Source: an uncultured Acetatifactor sp.
Lineage (GTDB): Bacteria; Bacillota; Clostridia; Lachnospirales; Lachnospiraceae
Assembly: GCA_910586515.1 (NCBI GenBank)
Contig: CAJUGL010000078.1
Span: 1 to 13,782 of the forward strand
Direction: 5' to 3'
DNA length: 13,782 bases
Part shown: positions 5,857-13,723 of the stretch, piece after piece
How positions within the stretch are numbered: the stretch's first letter is position 1
How the letters are laid out: every line of letters starts with the position of its first letter
Notes under the pieces: model-generated
Databases searched by the model: none
What the model was told of the DNA's origin: nothing
What the model saw: the letters and a program-made list of their open reading frames with translations, nothing else
Translations under genes and position numbers: made by a program

Positions 5857-8433
5857 GTGGAAAATAGGAATGTGACAGATTCGGTTGAACTGAAAAGCAG
5901 TACCTGCACCGCCTGTGAAGAGGGGACGGTAAATGCCGAAAACGCGGCGGCCGTAAAGGAAGCGGAGGAGAAGCCTGTTTTTGACAAAGAGCTTTTCAAG
6001 AGAAGTATCCTTTACAACGTAATGAATATGTTCCGCAAAAATCTGGAGGAGGCTACGCCCCAGCAGATTTTTCAGGCAGCATCTTATTCCATAAAGGACA
6101 GGGTGATCGGCAATTGGATGACTACCCAGGAGGCATATGACAAGGAAGATCCCAAGATGGTCTACTATATGTCCATGGAGTTTCTGATGGGACGTGCCCT
6201 GGGCAATAACATGATTAACCTGCAGGCTTACCAGGGGGCGAAGGAAGTTCTGGAGGAGCTTGGCGTGGATATCAACGTGCTTGAGGACCAGGAGCCCGAT
6301 GCCGCTCTGGGCAACGGCGGACTGGGACGGCTTGCGGCCTGTTTTCTGGATTCCCTGGCTACTCTGGGATATCCTGCTTACGGCTGCGGCATCCGCTATC
6401 GTTACGGCATGTTCAAGCAGAAGATCGAGGACGGCTTCCAGAGGGAGGTTCCCGATGACTGGCTGGCGGACGGCAATCCTTTTGAGCTGCGCAGGCCCGA
6501 GTACGCAAAGGTGGTGAAATTCGGCGGTTATGTGTCCGTGCAGTGTGACGAGAACGGCAGAAACCATTTCGTGCAGGAGGGGTATCAGGCAGTAAGGGCC
6601 ATTCCCTACGATCTGCCCATCGTGGGATACGGCAACGGTATCGTGAATACGCTGCGTATCTGGGATGCGGAGTCCATGGCAGGCTTCCGTCTGGATGCAT
6701 TTGACAAGGGTGACTACAGCAAGGCAGTGGAGCAGGAGAACCTGGCCAGGAACCTGGTGGACGTACTCTATCCCAATGACAATCACTATGCAGGCAAGGA
6801 GCTGCGCCTGAAGCAGCAGTATTTCTTCATCTCCGCGTCCGTGCAGGAGGCAGTGGAGAAATATATGAGAAAACATGATGATATTCACGGCTTCCCGGAG
6901 AAGGTGACCTTCCAGCTCAACGATACCCATCCCACGGTGGCGATTCCAGAGCTGATGCGCATCCTTTTGGATGACTACAATCTGGGTTGGGACGAGGCAT
7001 GGGATATCACCACCAGAACCTGCGCGTACACCAATCATACCATCATGGCAGAGGCGCTTGAGAAATGGCCCATTGACCTGTTCTCCAGACTGCTTCCCAG
7101 AATTTATCAGATTGTGGAAGAGATCAACCGCAGGTTTGTACAGCAGATCGAAGAGAAATATTCGCATATTTATAATGTCAATGTAGGGGAGAAGATCCGC
7201 AAGATGGCTATCCTTTACGATGGACAGGTGAAGATGGCCCATATGGCAATCGTGGCAGGCTATTCCGTCAACGGTGTGGCAAGGCTGCATACAGAGATCC
7301 TGAAGAGCGAAGAGCTGAAGGACTTCTATGAGATGTTCCCCGAGCGCTTCAACAACAAGACCAACGGCATTACCCAGAGACGTTTTCTGCTCCACGGCAA
7401 TCCCCTTCTGGCAGAGTGGGTGACGAAGCAGGTGGGCGACGGCTGGATCACGGATCTGCCCCAGATCGCCGGTCTGAAGAAGATGGCGGAGGACAAGACA
7501 GCCCAGAAGGAGTTCATGGAGATCAAGTACCAGAACAAGCTCCGTCTGGCAAAATATATTAAAGAGCACAACGGCATCGAAGTGGATCCGGATTCCATTT
7601 TCGACGTGCAGGTAAAGCGTCTCCACGAGTACAAGAGACAGCTGATGAACATTCTCCATGTGATGTACCTGTATAACGAGCTGAAGGCTCATCCGGAGAT
7701 GGAGTTCTTCCCCAGAACCTTTATCTTCGGCGCAAAGGCTGCGGCAGGCTACCGCAATGCCAAGCTGACCATCAAGCTGATCAACGCCGTGGCGGATGTG
7801 GTGAACAACGACGCATCCATCAAGGGCAGGATCAAGGTGGTATTTATCGAGAACTACAATGTGTCCAACGCGGAGATCATCTTTGCCGCATCGGATGTAT
7901 CCGAGCAGATTTCCACGGCCAGCAAGGAGGCTTCCGGCACGGGCAACATGAAGTTTATGCTAAACGGCGCACTGACACTGGGAACCATGGACGGCGCAAA
8001 CGTGGAGATCGTGGAGGAAGTAGGAAGGGAGAATGCCTTTATTTTCGGTCTGTCTTCCAACGAAGTTATCCACTTTGAGAATAACGGCGGCTATGATCCC
8101 ATGCAGATTTTCAATGCCGATGCGGATATTCATAAGGTGGTGACACAGCTGATTGACGGCACCTATGCTAAGGATAAGGAGCTGTTCCTCCCGCTGTACA
8201 ATTCGCTGCTGAATACCAAGTCCACCTCCAAGGCGGATATGTATTTCATCCTGAAGGATTTCAAGGCCTATGCGGAGGCACAGAAGAAGGTGGAAGCGGC
8301 GTACCGCGATACGGCAGGCTGGGCAAAGAGCGCCATCCTGAACGTGGCCTGCTCCGGCAAGTTCACCTCAGACAGAACCATTCAGGAGTATGTGGATGAG
8401 ATCTGGCATCTGGGTAAGGTGACTCTGGACTGA
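5857..8433 (+). CDS. glgP: Glycogen/maltodextrin phosphorylase
   Basis: The enzyme splits alpha-1,4-glucans with inorganic phosphate to release glucose 1-phosphate, acts in the cytosol and uses pyridoxal phosphate. The 858-residue product carries the family's landmarks: DAALGNGGLGRLAACFLDS, GIRYRYGMFKQ, FQLNDTHPT, TNHTIMAEALEKWP, NKTNGITQRRFL, VKRLHEYKRQ, and the cofactor signature EASGTGNMKFMLNGAL with the PLP-binding Lys at residue 699. The start is GTG, with AAAGGAG 7 bases upstream. Bacterial relatives are usually about 800-830 residues; here roughly 40 acidic, Ala-rich residues precede the conserved FDKELFKRSILYNV and include a C-T-A-C pair (C17, C20). Third codon positions are strongly biased to C and G, as in highly expressed genes. 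A stand-alone gene cannot show whether glycogen or maltodextrin is the main substrate. Confidence 0.96.
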   Translation: MENRNVTDSVELKSSTCTACEEGTVNAENAAAVKEAEEKPVFDKELFKRSILYNVMNMFRKNLEEATPQQIFQAASYSIKDRVIGNWMTTQEAYDKEDPKMVYYMSMEFLMGRALGNNMINLQAYQGAKEVLEELGVDINVLEDQEPDAALGNGGLGRLAACFLDSLATLGYPAYGCGIRYRYGMFKQKIEDGFQREVPDDWLADGNPFELRRPEYAKVVKFGGYVSVQCDENGRNHFVQEGYQAVRAIPYDLPIVGYGNGIVNTLRIWDAESMAGFRLDAFDKGDYSKAVEQENLARNLVDVLYPNDNHYAGKELRLKQQYFFISASVQEAVEKYMRKHDDIHGFPEKVTFQLNDTHPTVAIPELMRILLDDYNLGWDEAWDITTRTCAYTNHTIMAEALEKWPIDLFSRLLPRIYQIVEEINRRFVQQIEEKYSHIYNVNVGEKIRKMAILYDGQVKMAHMAIVAGYSVNGVARLHTEILKSEELKDFYEMFPERFNNKTNGITQRRFLLHGNPLLAEWVTKQVGDGWITDLPQIAGLKKMAEDKTAQKEFMEIKYQNKLRLAKYIKEHNGIEVDPDSIFDVQVKRLHEYKRQLMNILHVMYLYNELKAHPEMEFFPRTFIFGAKAAAGYRNAKLTIKLINAVADVVNNDASIKGRIKVVFIENYNVSNAEIIFAASDVSEQISTASKEASGTGNMKFMLNGALTLGTMDGANVEIVEEVGRENAFIFGLSSNEVIHFENNGGYDPMQIFNADADIHKVVTQLIDGTYAKDKELFLPLYNSLLNTKSTSKADMYFILKDFKAYAEAQKKVEAAYRDTAGWAKSAILNVACSGKFTSDRTIQEYVDEIWHLGKVTLD

Positions 8434-8492
8434 GCAGAAAGTGAGAACTCTGTTCCATGAAGAGAGCTATGGAGTTGAAGAAGGAAAAGTTT

Positions 8493-9458
8493 ATGCGAGG
8501 GCGTGCATTATGGCACGCCCTTGCGTCCATTGGCATCATGCTTTCGGTACTGCACCTGTCTGTGGGCTGCGGCAGAATTGATTCCGGACAAAATTGGGAA
8601 AAGCATATTACGGAGGAAAACGTTTTCATAGAAGGACTTGAGAGGGAGTACACCCTGTTGTTCCTGACGGATACCCATATGGTAGTCAGAGGAGAGGATG
8701 TCTCGGCGCAGGAAAAGGAAAATGAGGACCTGCGCTTTCCGGAATTTGTCAACGAGGAAGGGGTGCCCTCCGCAGAACAGTTTCCGGAGTGGGTTCGTTA
8801 CGCCAACGAAACGGAAGTGGACGGAGTGCTTTTGGGCGGAGACATCATTGATACGCCCTCGGCGGCAAACCTGCAGTGGCTGAAGGAACAGTTGGCAGGA
8901 CTGGACATGCCCTGGCTCTACGTCAACGGCAACCATGACTGGACCTATCCCTGGGAGTATATGACGGAGACGGGAAGAGAGACATATCTTCCCCTTCTGC
9001 AGACTTTTACACAGGGCGGCAAGGCCGTCCAGAGCCTGGATTTCGGCGAATTCCTGGTGGTGGGGATAGACGACAGCACCAATCAGGTGCCAATGGACGC
9101 CCTGGAGACATATGAAAACCTGATAAAGGAAAACCGTCCTGTGATCGTCATGGCCCATGTGCCTTTTATGACCCAGTCTGTTCTGGCCAGATCCAGGGAG
9201 GCATGGGACAGCCCTGTTGTCATCGGCGCAGGAAATTTCGGAGGGATCTACCCTAACGAGGATTCGGAAAGGTTTGTCAGCCTGACTACGGCTTCCGCAA
9301 GCCCGGTGGAATTGGTTCTGGCCGGACATGTCCATTTTTATGACAGGGATGTCATAGAAGGCGAAAAAAATGTACTTCAACTGGTGGGCGGCGCTGGCTT
9401 CCAGGGAAATGCCATTTTACTTCATGTGACTGGAGCGGAGCAAAGCGCGGCAGAATAA
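8493..9458 (+). CDS. Lipoprotein metallophosphoesterase
   Basis: A calcineurin-like phosphoesterase anchored outside the membrane. With the start at 8493 the product is 321 residues and opens with a textbook lipoprotein signal: basic MRGR, a hydrophobic stretch and the lipobox LSVGC with the lipidated Cys at 26. Metal-binding motifs follow in order: DTH (D60, H62), GGDIID (D117), GNHD (N147, H148, D149), AHVPF (H222) and GHVH (H279, H281). In-frame ATGs at 8457 and 8469 would add 12 or 8 residues, but AAGGA lies 7 bases before the ATG at 8493 and the shorter form gives the better signal peptide. The gene starts about 60 bases after the phosphorylase with no promoter between, so co-transcription is likely. 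The substrate is unknown. A strong hairpin covers the start codon. Confidence 0.9.
   Translation: MRGRALWHALASIGIMLSVLHLSVGCGRIDSGQNWEKHITEENVFIEGLEREYTLLFLTDTHMVVRGEDVSAQEKENEDLRFPEFVNEEGVPSAEQFPEWVRYANETEVDGVLLGGDIIDTPSAANLQWLKEQLAGLDMPWLYVNGNHDWTYPWEYMTETGRETYLPLLQTFTQGGKAVQSLDFGEFLVVGIDDSTNQVPMDALETYENLIKENRPVIVMAHVPFMTQSVLARSREAWDSPVVIGAGNFGGIYPNEDSERFVSLTTASASPVELVLAGHVHFYDRDVIEGEKNVLQLVGGAGFQGNAILLHVTGAEQSAAE
8495..8524 (+). other. Strong hairpin at the lipoprotein gene's start codon
   Basis: GCGAGGGCGTGC (8495-8506) pairs with GCACGCCCTTGC (8513-8524), twelve pairs with one G-T wobble and a 6-base loop. Its first base is the G of the preferred ATG. No T-run follows, so it is a poor terminator. 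It could limit translation or mark the phosphorylase message's 3' boundary. Confidence 0.6.
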
Positions 9459-9481
9459 CGGAACCGGAAAGCAGTATCCAG

Positions 9482-9704
9482 GGCGGAACTGGAAAGCAGC
9501 CGGACCGAAGCGCGCCCGGGAAGGAAATTAAAGCAGAGCCCTATCCGGCAGAAATTTCCTTCCAGAGGAGAGGGCGTGCAAGGGAAGGCGGAACTGGAAA
9601 GCAGCCGGACCGAAGCGCGCCCGGGAAGGAAATTAAAGCAGAGCCCTATCCGGCAGAAATTTCCTTCCAGAGGAGAGGGCGTGCAAGGGAAGGCGGAACT
9701 GGAA
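9482..9704 (+). repeat. 105-bp tandem repeat, two identical copies plus partial copies
   Basis: Copies at 9482-9586 and 9587-9691 are identical. A third copy begins at 9692 and breaks off after GGCGGAACTGGAA (9704). A degenerate start, CGGAACCGGAAAGCAG, lies at 9459-9474. Each full copy contains an 11-bp inverted repeat, GGAAGGAAATT with AATTTCCTTCC (9519-9529 with 9553-9563; 9624-9634 with 9658-9668). The unit is 35 codons long and open on both strands. The block fills the space between the lipoprotein gene and the hydratase; I see no promoter in it. Confidence 0.97.
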
Positions 9705-9718
9705 TAGGAGAGAATATT

Positions 9719-12010
9719 ATGATAGAATTGATGCAGAGTGGCGCATATCTGGTGAACGGCAGAGAGATCATCCCCGACGGTCCGGAAGCGCAGCAGGCTC
9801 TTTTGCACAAAACAGGTAAGGAAGTTACCAGGTCTGAGGCGGCAAAGCAGACAATCTGTTACGGTATCCTGGAGAGTCATAATACTTCAGGTACTATGGA
9901 TAAGCTGAAAATCAGGTTCGATAAGCTCACCAGCCATGACATTACCTTTGTGGGCATTATACAGACTGCAAGGGCCTCGGGACTGGAGAAATTTCCCATG
10001 CCCTATGTACTGACAAACTGCCACAATTCCCTGTGCGCTGTGGGCGGAACAATCAATGAGGATGATCACATGTTCGGACTTTCCTGTGCCAAGAAGTACG
10101 GCGGAGTCTATGTGCCTCCTCATCAGGCGGTGATTCATCAGTATGCCAGGGAGATGCTTGCGGTCAGCGGCCAGATGATTCTTGGCTCTGATTCCCATAC
10201 CCGTTACGGGGCATTAGGCACCATGGCGGTGGGCGAGGGCGGACCGGAACTGGTAAAGCAGCTGCTGAATCAGACCTATGACATTAACAGACCACAGGTG
10301 GTGGGCGTGTATCTCACCGGCGCACCGGTGAAGGGGGTTGGACCCCAGGACGTGGCGCTGGCCATCATAGGAGCCGTTTTCCGCAATGGGTATGTGAAAA
10401 ATAAAGTGATGGAATTTGTGGGTCCCGGAGTAGCTTCTCTCAGTGCGGATTTCCGTATCGGTATTGACGTGATGACCACGGAGACTACATGTCTGTCCTC
10501 TGTCTGGGAGACTGATAAGGAAATTGAGGAGTTTTATGAGATTCATGGACGCAAAGAAGATTATAAGCAGCTTGTACCCGGGGAAACGGCATATTACGAC
10601 GGCATGATTAAGGTGGATCTTTCCGCTGTGCGTCCAATGATTGCCATGCCTTTTCATCCCAGCAATACCGTAACCATAGAAGAATTGAACGCCAATTTGC
10701 TGGATATTGTAGATGAGACGGAAAAACGCGCGGCGGTCAGCCTGGACGGAACGGTGGATTTTTGCCTGAAAAACAAGGTGAAGAACGGAAAGTTTATGGT
10801 GGACCAGGGTATTATAGCAGGCTGCGCAGGCGGCGGATTTGAGAATATCTGCGCCGCGGCGGATATCCTGAAGGGTAAGAGTATAGGATTTGACGGTTTT
10901 ACGTTAAGTGTATATCCCGCCTCAATGCCCGTTTATATGGAGCTGGTGAGAAACGGCTGCGCTGCGGCCATCATGGAGACAGGCGCCGTCATGAAGACCG
11001 CTTTCTGCGGTCCCTGCTTCGGCGCGGGAGATACTCCGGCCAACAATGCTTTCAGCATCCGCCATTCCACTAGAAATTTCCCCAACCGTGAGGGCAGCAA
11101 GCTTCAAAACGGCCAGATTTCCTCCGTTGCGCTGATGGATGCCCGTTCCATAGCAGCTACTGCGGCCAACAAGGGGATACTGACTCCTGCCACGGATTTT
11201 GACGGAGAAATCGGAAAATATAAATATCACTTTGACAGCAAAATTTATGCCAACCGGATTTTCGATTCCAGAGGCGCAGCGGACCCGGACGTAGAGATTC
11301 AGCTTGGCCCCAATATCAAGGACTGGCCGGAGATGGGGGCATTGCCGGAGAATCTGGTTCTGCAGGTGGTCAGCGAGATACATGATCCGGTAACCACCAC
11401 AGACGAACTGATTCCTTCCGGAGAGACTTCTTCCTACCGTTCCAATCCCCTGGGGCTGGCGGAGTTTACCTTAAGCCGCAAGGATCCCGGGTATGTGGCC
11501 CGGGCCAAGGAAATCCAAAAGGCAGAGAAGTCCCGCCTGATGGGAGAGCATCCCTGCCAGGTGATTCCTGTGCTGAAGGAGATAATCGGCGAGATCAAAC
11601 AGAAGTATACGGAGATAAACCACAATAACACAGGATTCGGCTCCACCATTTTTGCGGTGAAGCCCGGGGACGGCTCCGCCAGAGAGCAGGCTGCCTCCTG
11701 CCAGAAAGTGCTGGGGGGATGGGCCAATATTGCCAACGAATATGCTACAAAGAGATACCGCTCCAATCTGATCAACTGGGGGATGCTGCCTTTTCTCATT
11801 GAGGAGGGTAAGCTGCCGTTTAAGAATCTGGACTATCTGTTTATTCCGGATATTCGGAAGGCTGTGGAGGAGAAGACAGAGGTTATTACGGCCTATGTGG
11901 TGGAGAAAGGGGGACTGGAACCCTTCGAACTCCGTCTGGGAGAACTGACCGACGAGGAGCGGCAGATTATCTTGAAAGGCTGTCTGATCAACTATAACCG
12001 TGTGGAGTAG
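9719..12010 (+). CDS. Aconitase-family hydratase (YbhJ-like)
   Basis: This 763-residue enzyme belongs to the aconitase/isopropylmalate isomerase superfamily of [4Fe-4S] hydro-lyases, which move a hydroxyl between neighbouring carbons of a tricarboxylic acid. The three cluster ligands are visible as C369 (GCAGGGFEN) and C430, C433 (CGPCFGAGDTP), with spacing close to aconitase. Further landmarks are LGSDSHTRYGALGTMAVGEGG, STRNFPNREG and, in the C-terminal swivel domain, YRSNLINWGMLPF. The N-terminal NCHNSLCAVGG and overall length resemble E. coli YbhJ and clostridial 'hydratase' entries more than classical AcnA or AcnB, so the substrate is uncertain. AGGAG ends 8 bases before the ATG. No citrate synthase or isocitrate dehydrogenase gene is nearby. 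The upstream leader is the 105-bp repeat, which remains open in this frame but offers no ATG, GTG or TTG. Confidence 0.88.
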   Translation: MIELMQSGAYLVNGREIIPDGPEAQQALLHKTGKEVTRSEAAKQTICYGILESHNTSGTMDKLKIRFDKLTSHDITFVGIIQTARASGLEKFPMPYVLTNCHNSLCAVGGTINEDDHMFGLSCAKKYGGVYVPPHQAVIHQYAREMLAVSGQMILGSDSHTRYGALGTMAVGEGGPELVKQLLNQTYDINRPQVVGVYLTGAPVKGVGPQDVALAIIGAVFRNGYVKNKVMEFVGPGVASLSADFRIGIDVMTTETTCLSSVWETDKEIEEFYEIHGRKEDYKQLVPGETAYYDGMIKVDLSAVRPMIAMPFHPSNTVTIEELNANLLDIVDETEKRAAVSLDGTVDFCLKNKVKNGKFMVDQGIIAGCAGGGFENICAAADILKGKSIGFDGFTLSVYPASMPVYMELVRNGCAAAIMETGAVMKTAFCGPCFGAGDTPANNAFSIRHSTRNFPNREGSKLQNGQISSVALMDARSIAATAANKGILTPATDFDGEIGKYKYHFDSKIYANRIFDSRGAADPDVEIQLGPNIKDWPEMGALPENLVLQVVSEIHDPVTTTDELIPSGETSSYRSNPLGLAEFTLSRKDPGYVARAKEIQKAEKSRLMGEHPCQVIPVLKEIIGEIKQKYTEINHNNTGFGSTIFAVKPGDGSAREQAASCQKVLGGWANIANEYATKRYRSNLINWGMLPFLIEEGKLPFKNLDYLFIPDIRKAVEEKTEVITAYVVEKGGLEPFELRLGELTDEERQIILKGCLINYNRVE

Positions 12011-12027
12011 TTGTGCTGAATTTTCGG

Positions 12028-12057
12028 TTGCGTCAAGCACTCTCAGTGGTTTATAAT
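12028..12057 (+). promoter_or_regulatory. Probable promoter of the SseB-domain gene
   Basis: TTGCGT (12028-12033) and a perfect TATAAT (12052-12057) are 18 bases apart, starting 18 bases after the hydratase stop. Transcription from near 12064 would give a leader of about 95 bases. Confidence 0.55.
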
Positions 12058-12061
12058 AAAA

Positions 12062-12080
12062 CAGACGGCCCCGCTGTCTG
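12062..12080 (+). other. Hairpin at the 5' end of the SseB-domain leader
   Basis: CAGACGGC (12062-12069) pairs with GCTGTCTG (12073-12080) around a CCC loop, eight pairs with one G-T wobble. A weaker stem, CTGCT with AGCAG, follows downstream. No T-tract follows, so it does not look like a hydratase terminator; a 5' stabilising stem is possible. Confidence 0.4.
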
Positions 12081-12159
12081 AACTGCTGCCGAAAATAAAA
12101 GCAGCCGTGCAGAAAACGGATACGCTGAAAAGAAAAATTTAGTTTAAAAAGGAGAAATC

Positions 12160-12651
12160 ATGGAATTCAATAAACCAGTTTCAAACCCCATGCTGGTGGG
12201 CGCCATTGAGCTGATGAAAGCTGAGGATACCCAGGAACACCGCAATATGTTTATGGGGGAAGTGATGAAGGCAAGCTTTATCTCTCCGGCCATTGTGGAG
12301 CCGGAACCTGTGGAAAATGAAGAGGGCAAGCTGACGATTGCGCCCGGCAGCAAGGTACAGCTGCCCATGCTGAACACACCGGACGGAGCCAGATTTTTCA
12401 TGGCGTTTACGGATATAACCGAGTATGAGAAATGGCAGGAGAAGAACCAGAAGCTTCCCACATTTGCCCTGCGGCTTGAGGAATATGCAACCATGATCCT
12501 TCGGCGGGATGCAAAGGGTAATCTCTGTCCGGCTCTGGGAATGGTCATCAATCCGTTCAGCGCGAATATCGTGCTGCCAAGGGAGATGCTGGCAGGGATG
12601 ATGTCAGCCAAAGCTGCCCAGGCAGAAAAGGCCGCTCAGGTGAAAAAGTAA
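12160..12651 (+). CDS. SseB N-terminal-domain protein
   Basis: The 163-residue product resembles the N-terminal domain of SseB (enhanced serine sensitivity protein), with a hydrophobic helix region near the start, the strand-rich VQLPMLNTPDGARFFMAFTD segment at about residues 66-87, and LRLEEYATMILR then VINPFSANIVLPREML at about residues 106-145. E. coli SseB is about 260 residues with a second domain; only the first is present here, followed by an Ala/Lys-rich tail (AKAAQAEKAAQVKK). The molecular role of the family is not well defined. AAAAAGGAG lies about 6 bases before the ATG, a strong site. It has its own promoter at 12028 and is followed by a terminator, so it looks monocistronic. No signal peptide is seen. 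Confidence 0.8.
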   Translation: MEFNKPVSNPMLVGAIELMKAEDTQEHRNMFMGEVMKASFISPAIVEPEPVENEEGKLTIAPGSKVQLPMLNTPDGARFFMAFTDITEYEKWQEKNQKLPTFALRLEEYATMILRRDAKGNLCPALGMVINPFSANIVLPREMLAGMMSAKAAQAEKAAQVKK

Positions 12652-12709
12652 TATTCCGCAAAGGCATGACAGTGCAGGATTTTTGTAAAATAGATATCAG
12701 ATTAAGCAT

Positions 12710-12765
12710 AGAGGCGATCACATAAGGGGAGAGAGGAATCCTAAATGTGAAAGCCTCTTTGTTTT
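12710..12765 (+). terminator. Two-part hairpin terminator downstream of the SseB-domain gene
   Basis: AGAGGC (12710-12715) pairs with GCCTCT (12753-12758); after a symmetric GA/AA internal loop, TCACAT (12718-12723) pairs with ATGTGA (12745-12750). The loop has 21 purine-rich bases. TTTGTTTT follows from 12758. The stem is longer and more ornate than a usual terminator, so a cis-regulatory element for the next gene is an alternative. The rest of 12652-12820 holds nothing else I can name. Confidence 0.6.
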
Positions 12766-12820
12766 AGCGATAGATAATATTTATAAAGGAACCGTGGAGA
12801 CAGGGCAGAGGAGAGAGAAT

Positions 12821-13723
12821 ATGGAATACAAGATTACGGACAGGACTATTACGGAGTATGAAGAATATCTATTGCGGGAAGAGTATGCCGAAAATACCGT
12901 GAGGAAATACTTGCGGGACATTCAAGCCTTTCTTCTGTGGCAAAGTAAATGCTGTGCAGATAGGAAGGAGGAGATGGATAGTAACACATCAGATCGCAAT
13001 ATTCGAGGCACGGTGATCACCAGGGAAGATGCAACTGCCTGGAAGGCTTATCTGGTAGCAGAGGAGTATGCGCCGGTTACTGTCAATGCAATGTTGTCTT
13101 CCTTAAATGGATTTTTCAGTTTTTTGGGCTGGGACGAGTGTCGGGTAAAGTTTTTGAAGATACAGAGAAGAGTTTTCAGGGATCAGGATAGAGAGCTGAG
13201 CAGGGCGGAATATGAGCGACTTTTGGAGACTGCCCATTCCTCCGGCAATATTCGTCTCACGCTGCTTTTGGAGACGATCTGTTCAACCGGTATAAGAGTG
13301 TCGGAGGTAAAATACATTACAACTGAAGCAGTCAGCCGCAGAAGAGCCGATATCTATCTGAAGGGCAAGATCAGAACGATTCTTCTGCCGGGTAAATTAT
13401 GTAAAAAGCTAAAAGAGTATGCCAGAAAACAGAATATATGTTCTGGAGAAATTTTTCTTACGAGAAACGGGAATGGCATATCTCGACGCCAAATCTGGCA
13501 GGAAATGAAGAATCTATGCGAAAAAGCAAAAGTAAGTTCTTCAAAAGTATTTCCCCATAATTTACGCCACCTGTTTGCAAGAACATTTTACAAGATTTGC
13601 AGGGATATTGTGAAACTTGCGGATGTCCTTGGTCATAGCAGTATTGAGACTACACGTATTTATCTGATATCAACCGGAGAAAACCATGCCCGCCAGATGG
13701 AGAGATTGGGATTGGTGAGCTGA
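12821..13723 (+). CDS. Tyrosine recombinase/integrase (solo, Xer-like)
   Basis: The 300-residue product catalyses site-specific strand exchange through a covalent 3'-phosphotyrosine. Residues about 8-110 form the SAM-like core-binding domain (YEEYLLREEYAENTVRKYLR; TVNAMLSSLNGFFSFLGW). The catalytic domain has the full set of residues: R159 (STGIRVSEV), a beta-hairpin lysine in LKGKIRTILLP, H246 and R249 (PHNLRHLFA), H272 (LGHSS) and nucleophile Y281 (TRIYLIS). I recognise a group multi-copied in Lachnospiraceae as solo integrases. An upstream GTG at 12794 would add nine residues but its AAAGGA is too close; GAGGAG sits 7 bases before the ATG at 12821. No excisionase, relaxase or phage gene is adjacent, and no att site or invertible segment is identifiable, because the window ends 59 bases later. 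Confidence 0.93.
   Translation: MEYKITDRTITEYEEYLLREEYAENTVRKYLRDIQAFLLWQSKCCADRKEEMDSNTSDRNIRGTVITREDATAWKAYLVAEEYAPVTVNAMLSSLNGFFSFLGWDECRVKFLKIQRRVFRDQDRELSRAEYERLLETAHSSGNIRLTLLLETICSTGIRVSEVKYITTEAVSRRRADIYLKGKIRTILLPGKLCKKLKEYARKQNICSGEIFLTRNGNGISRRQIWQEMKNLCEKAKVSSSKVFPHNLRHLFARTFYKICRDIVKLADVLGHSSIETTRIYLISTGENHARQMERLGLVS

Noticed and set aside
5743..7692. A 649-codon open frame on the minus strand opposite the phosphorylase
   Set aside because: It mirrors the strong C/G third-position bias of the phosphorylase gene, gives a low-complexity His/Leu-rich protein with no recognisable domain, and runs into the terminator and promoter region.
8497..8507. Shared word GAGGGCGTGCA between the start-codon hairpin and the 105-bp repeats
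   Set aside because: Only eleven bases match and the flanks differ, so common origin cannot be supported.
8495..8524. Intrinsic terminator of the phosphorylase gene
   Set aside because: The stem is strong but is followed by mixed bases with no T-tract, and it lies inside the next coding sequence.
8508..9380. A 290-codon minus-strand open frame opposite the metallophosphoesterase
   Set aside because: The plus-strand frame has every metallophosphoesterase motif and a lipoprotein signal; the antisense product has no recognisable domain.
9422..9880. A minus-strand open frame encoding two 35-residue repeats
   Set aside because: The repetition only reflects the 105-bp DNA repeat, and the frame overlaps the true start of the hydratase. 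The repeat is open on both strands, so openness alone is not evidence of coding.
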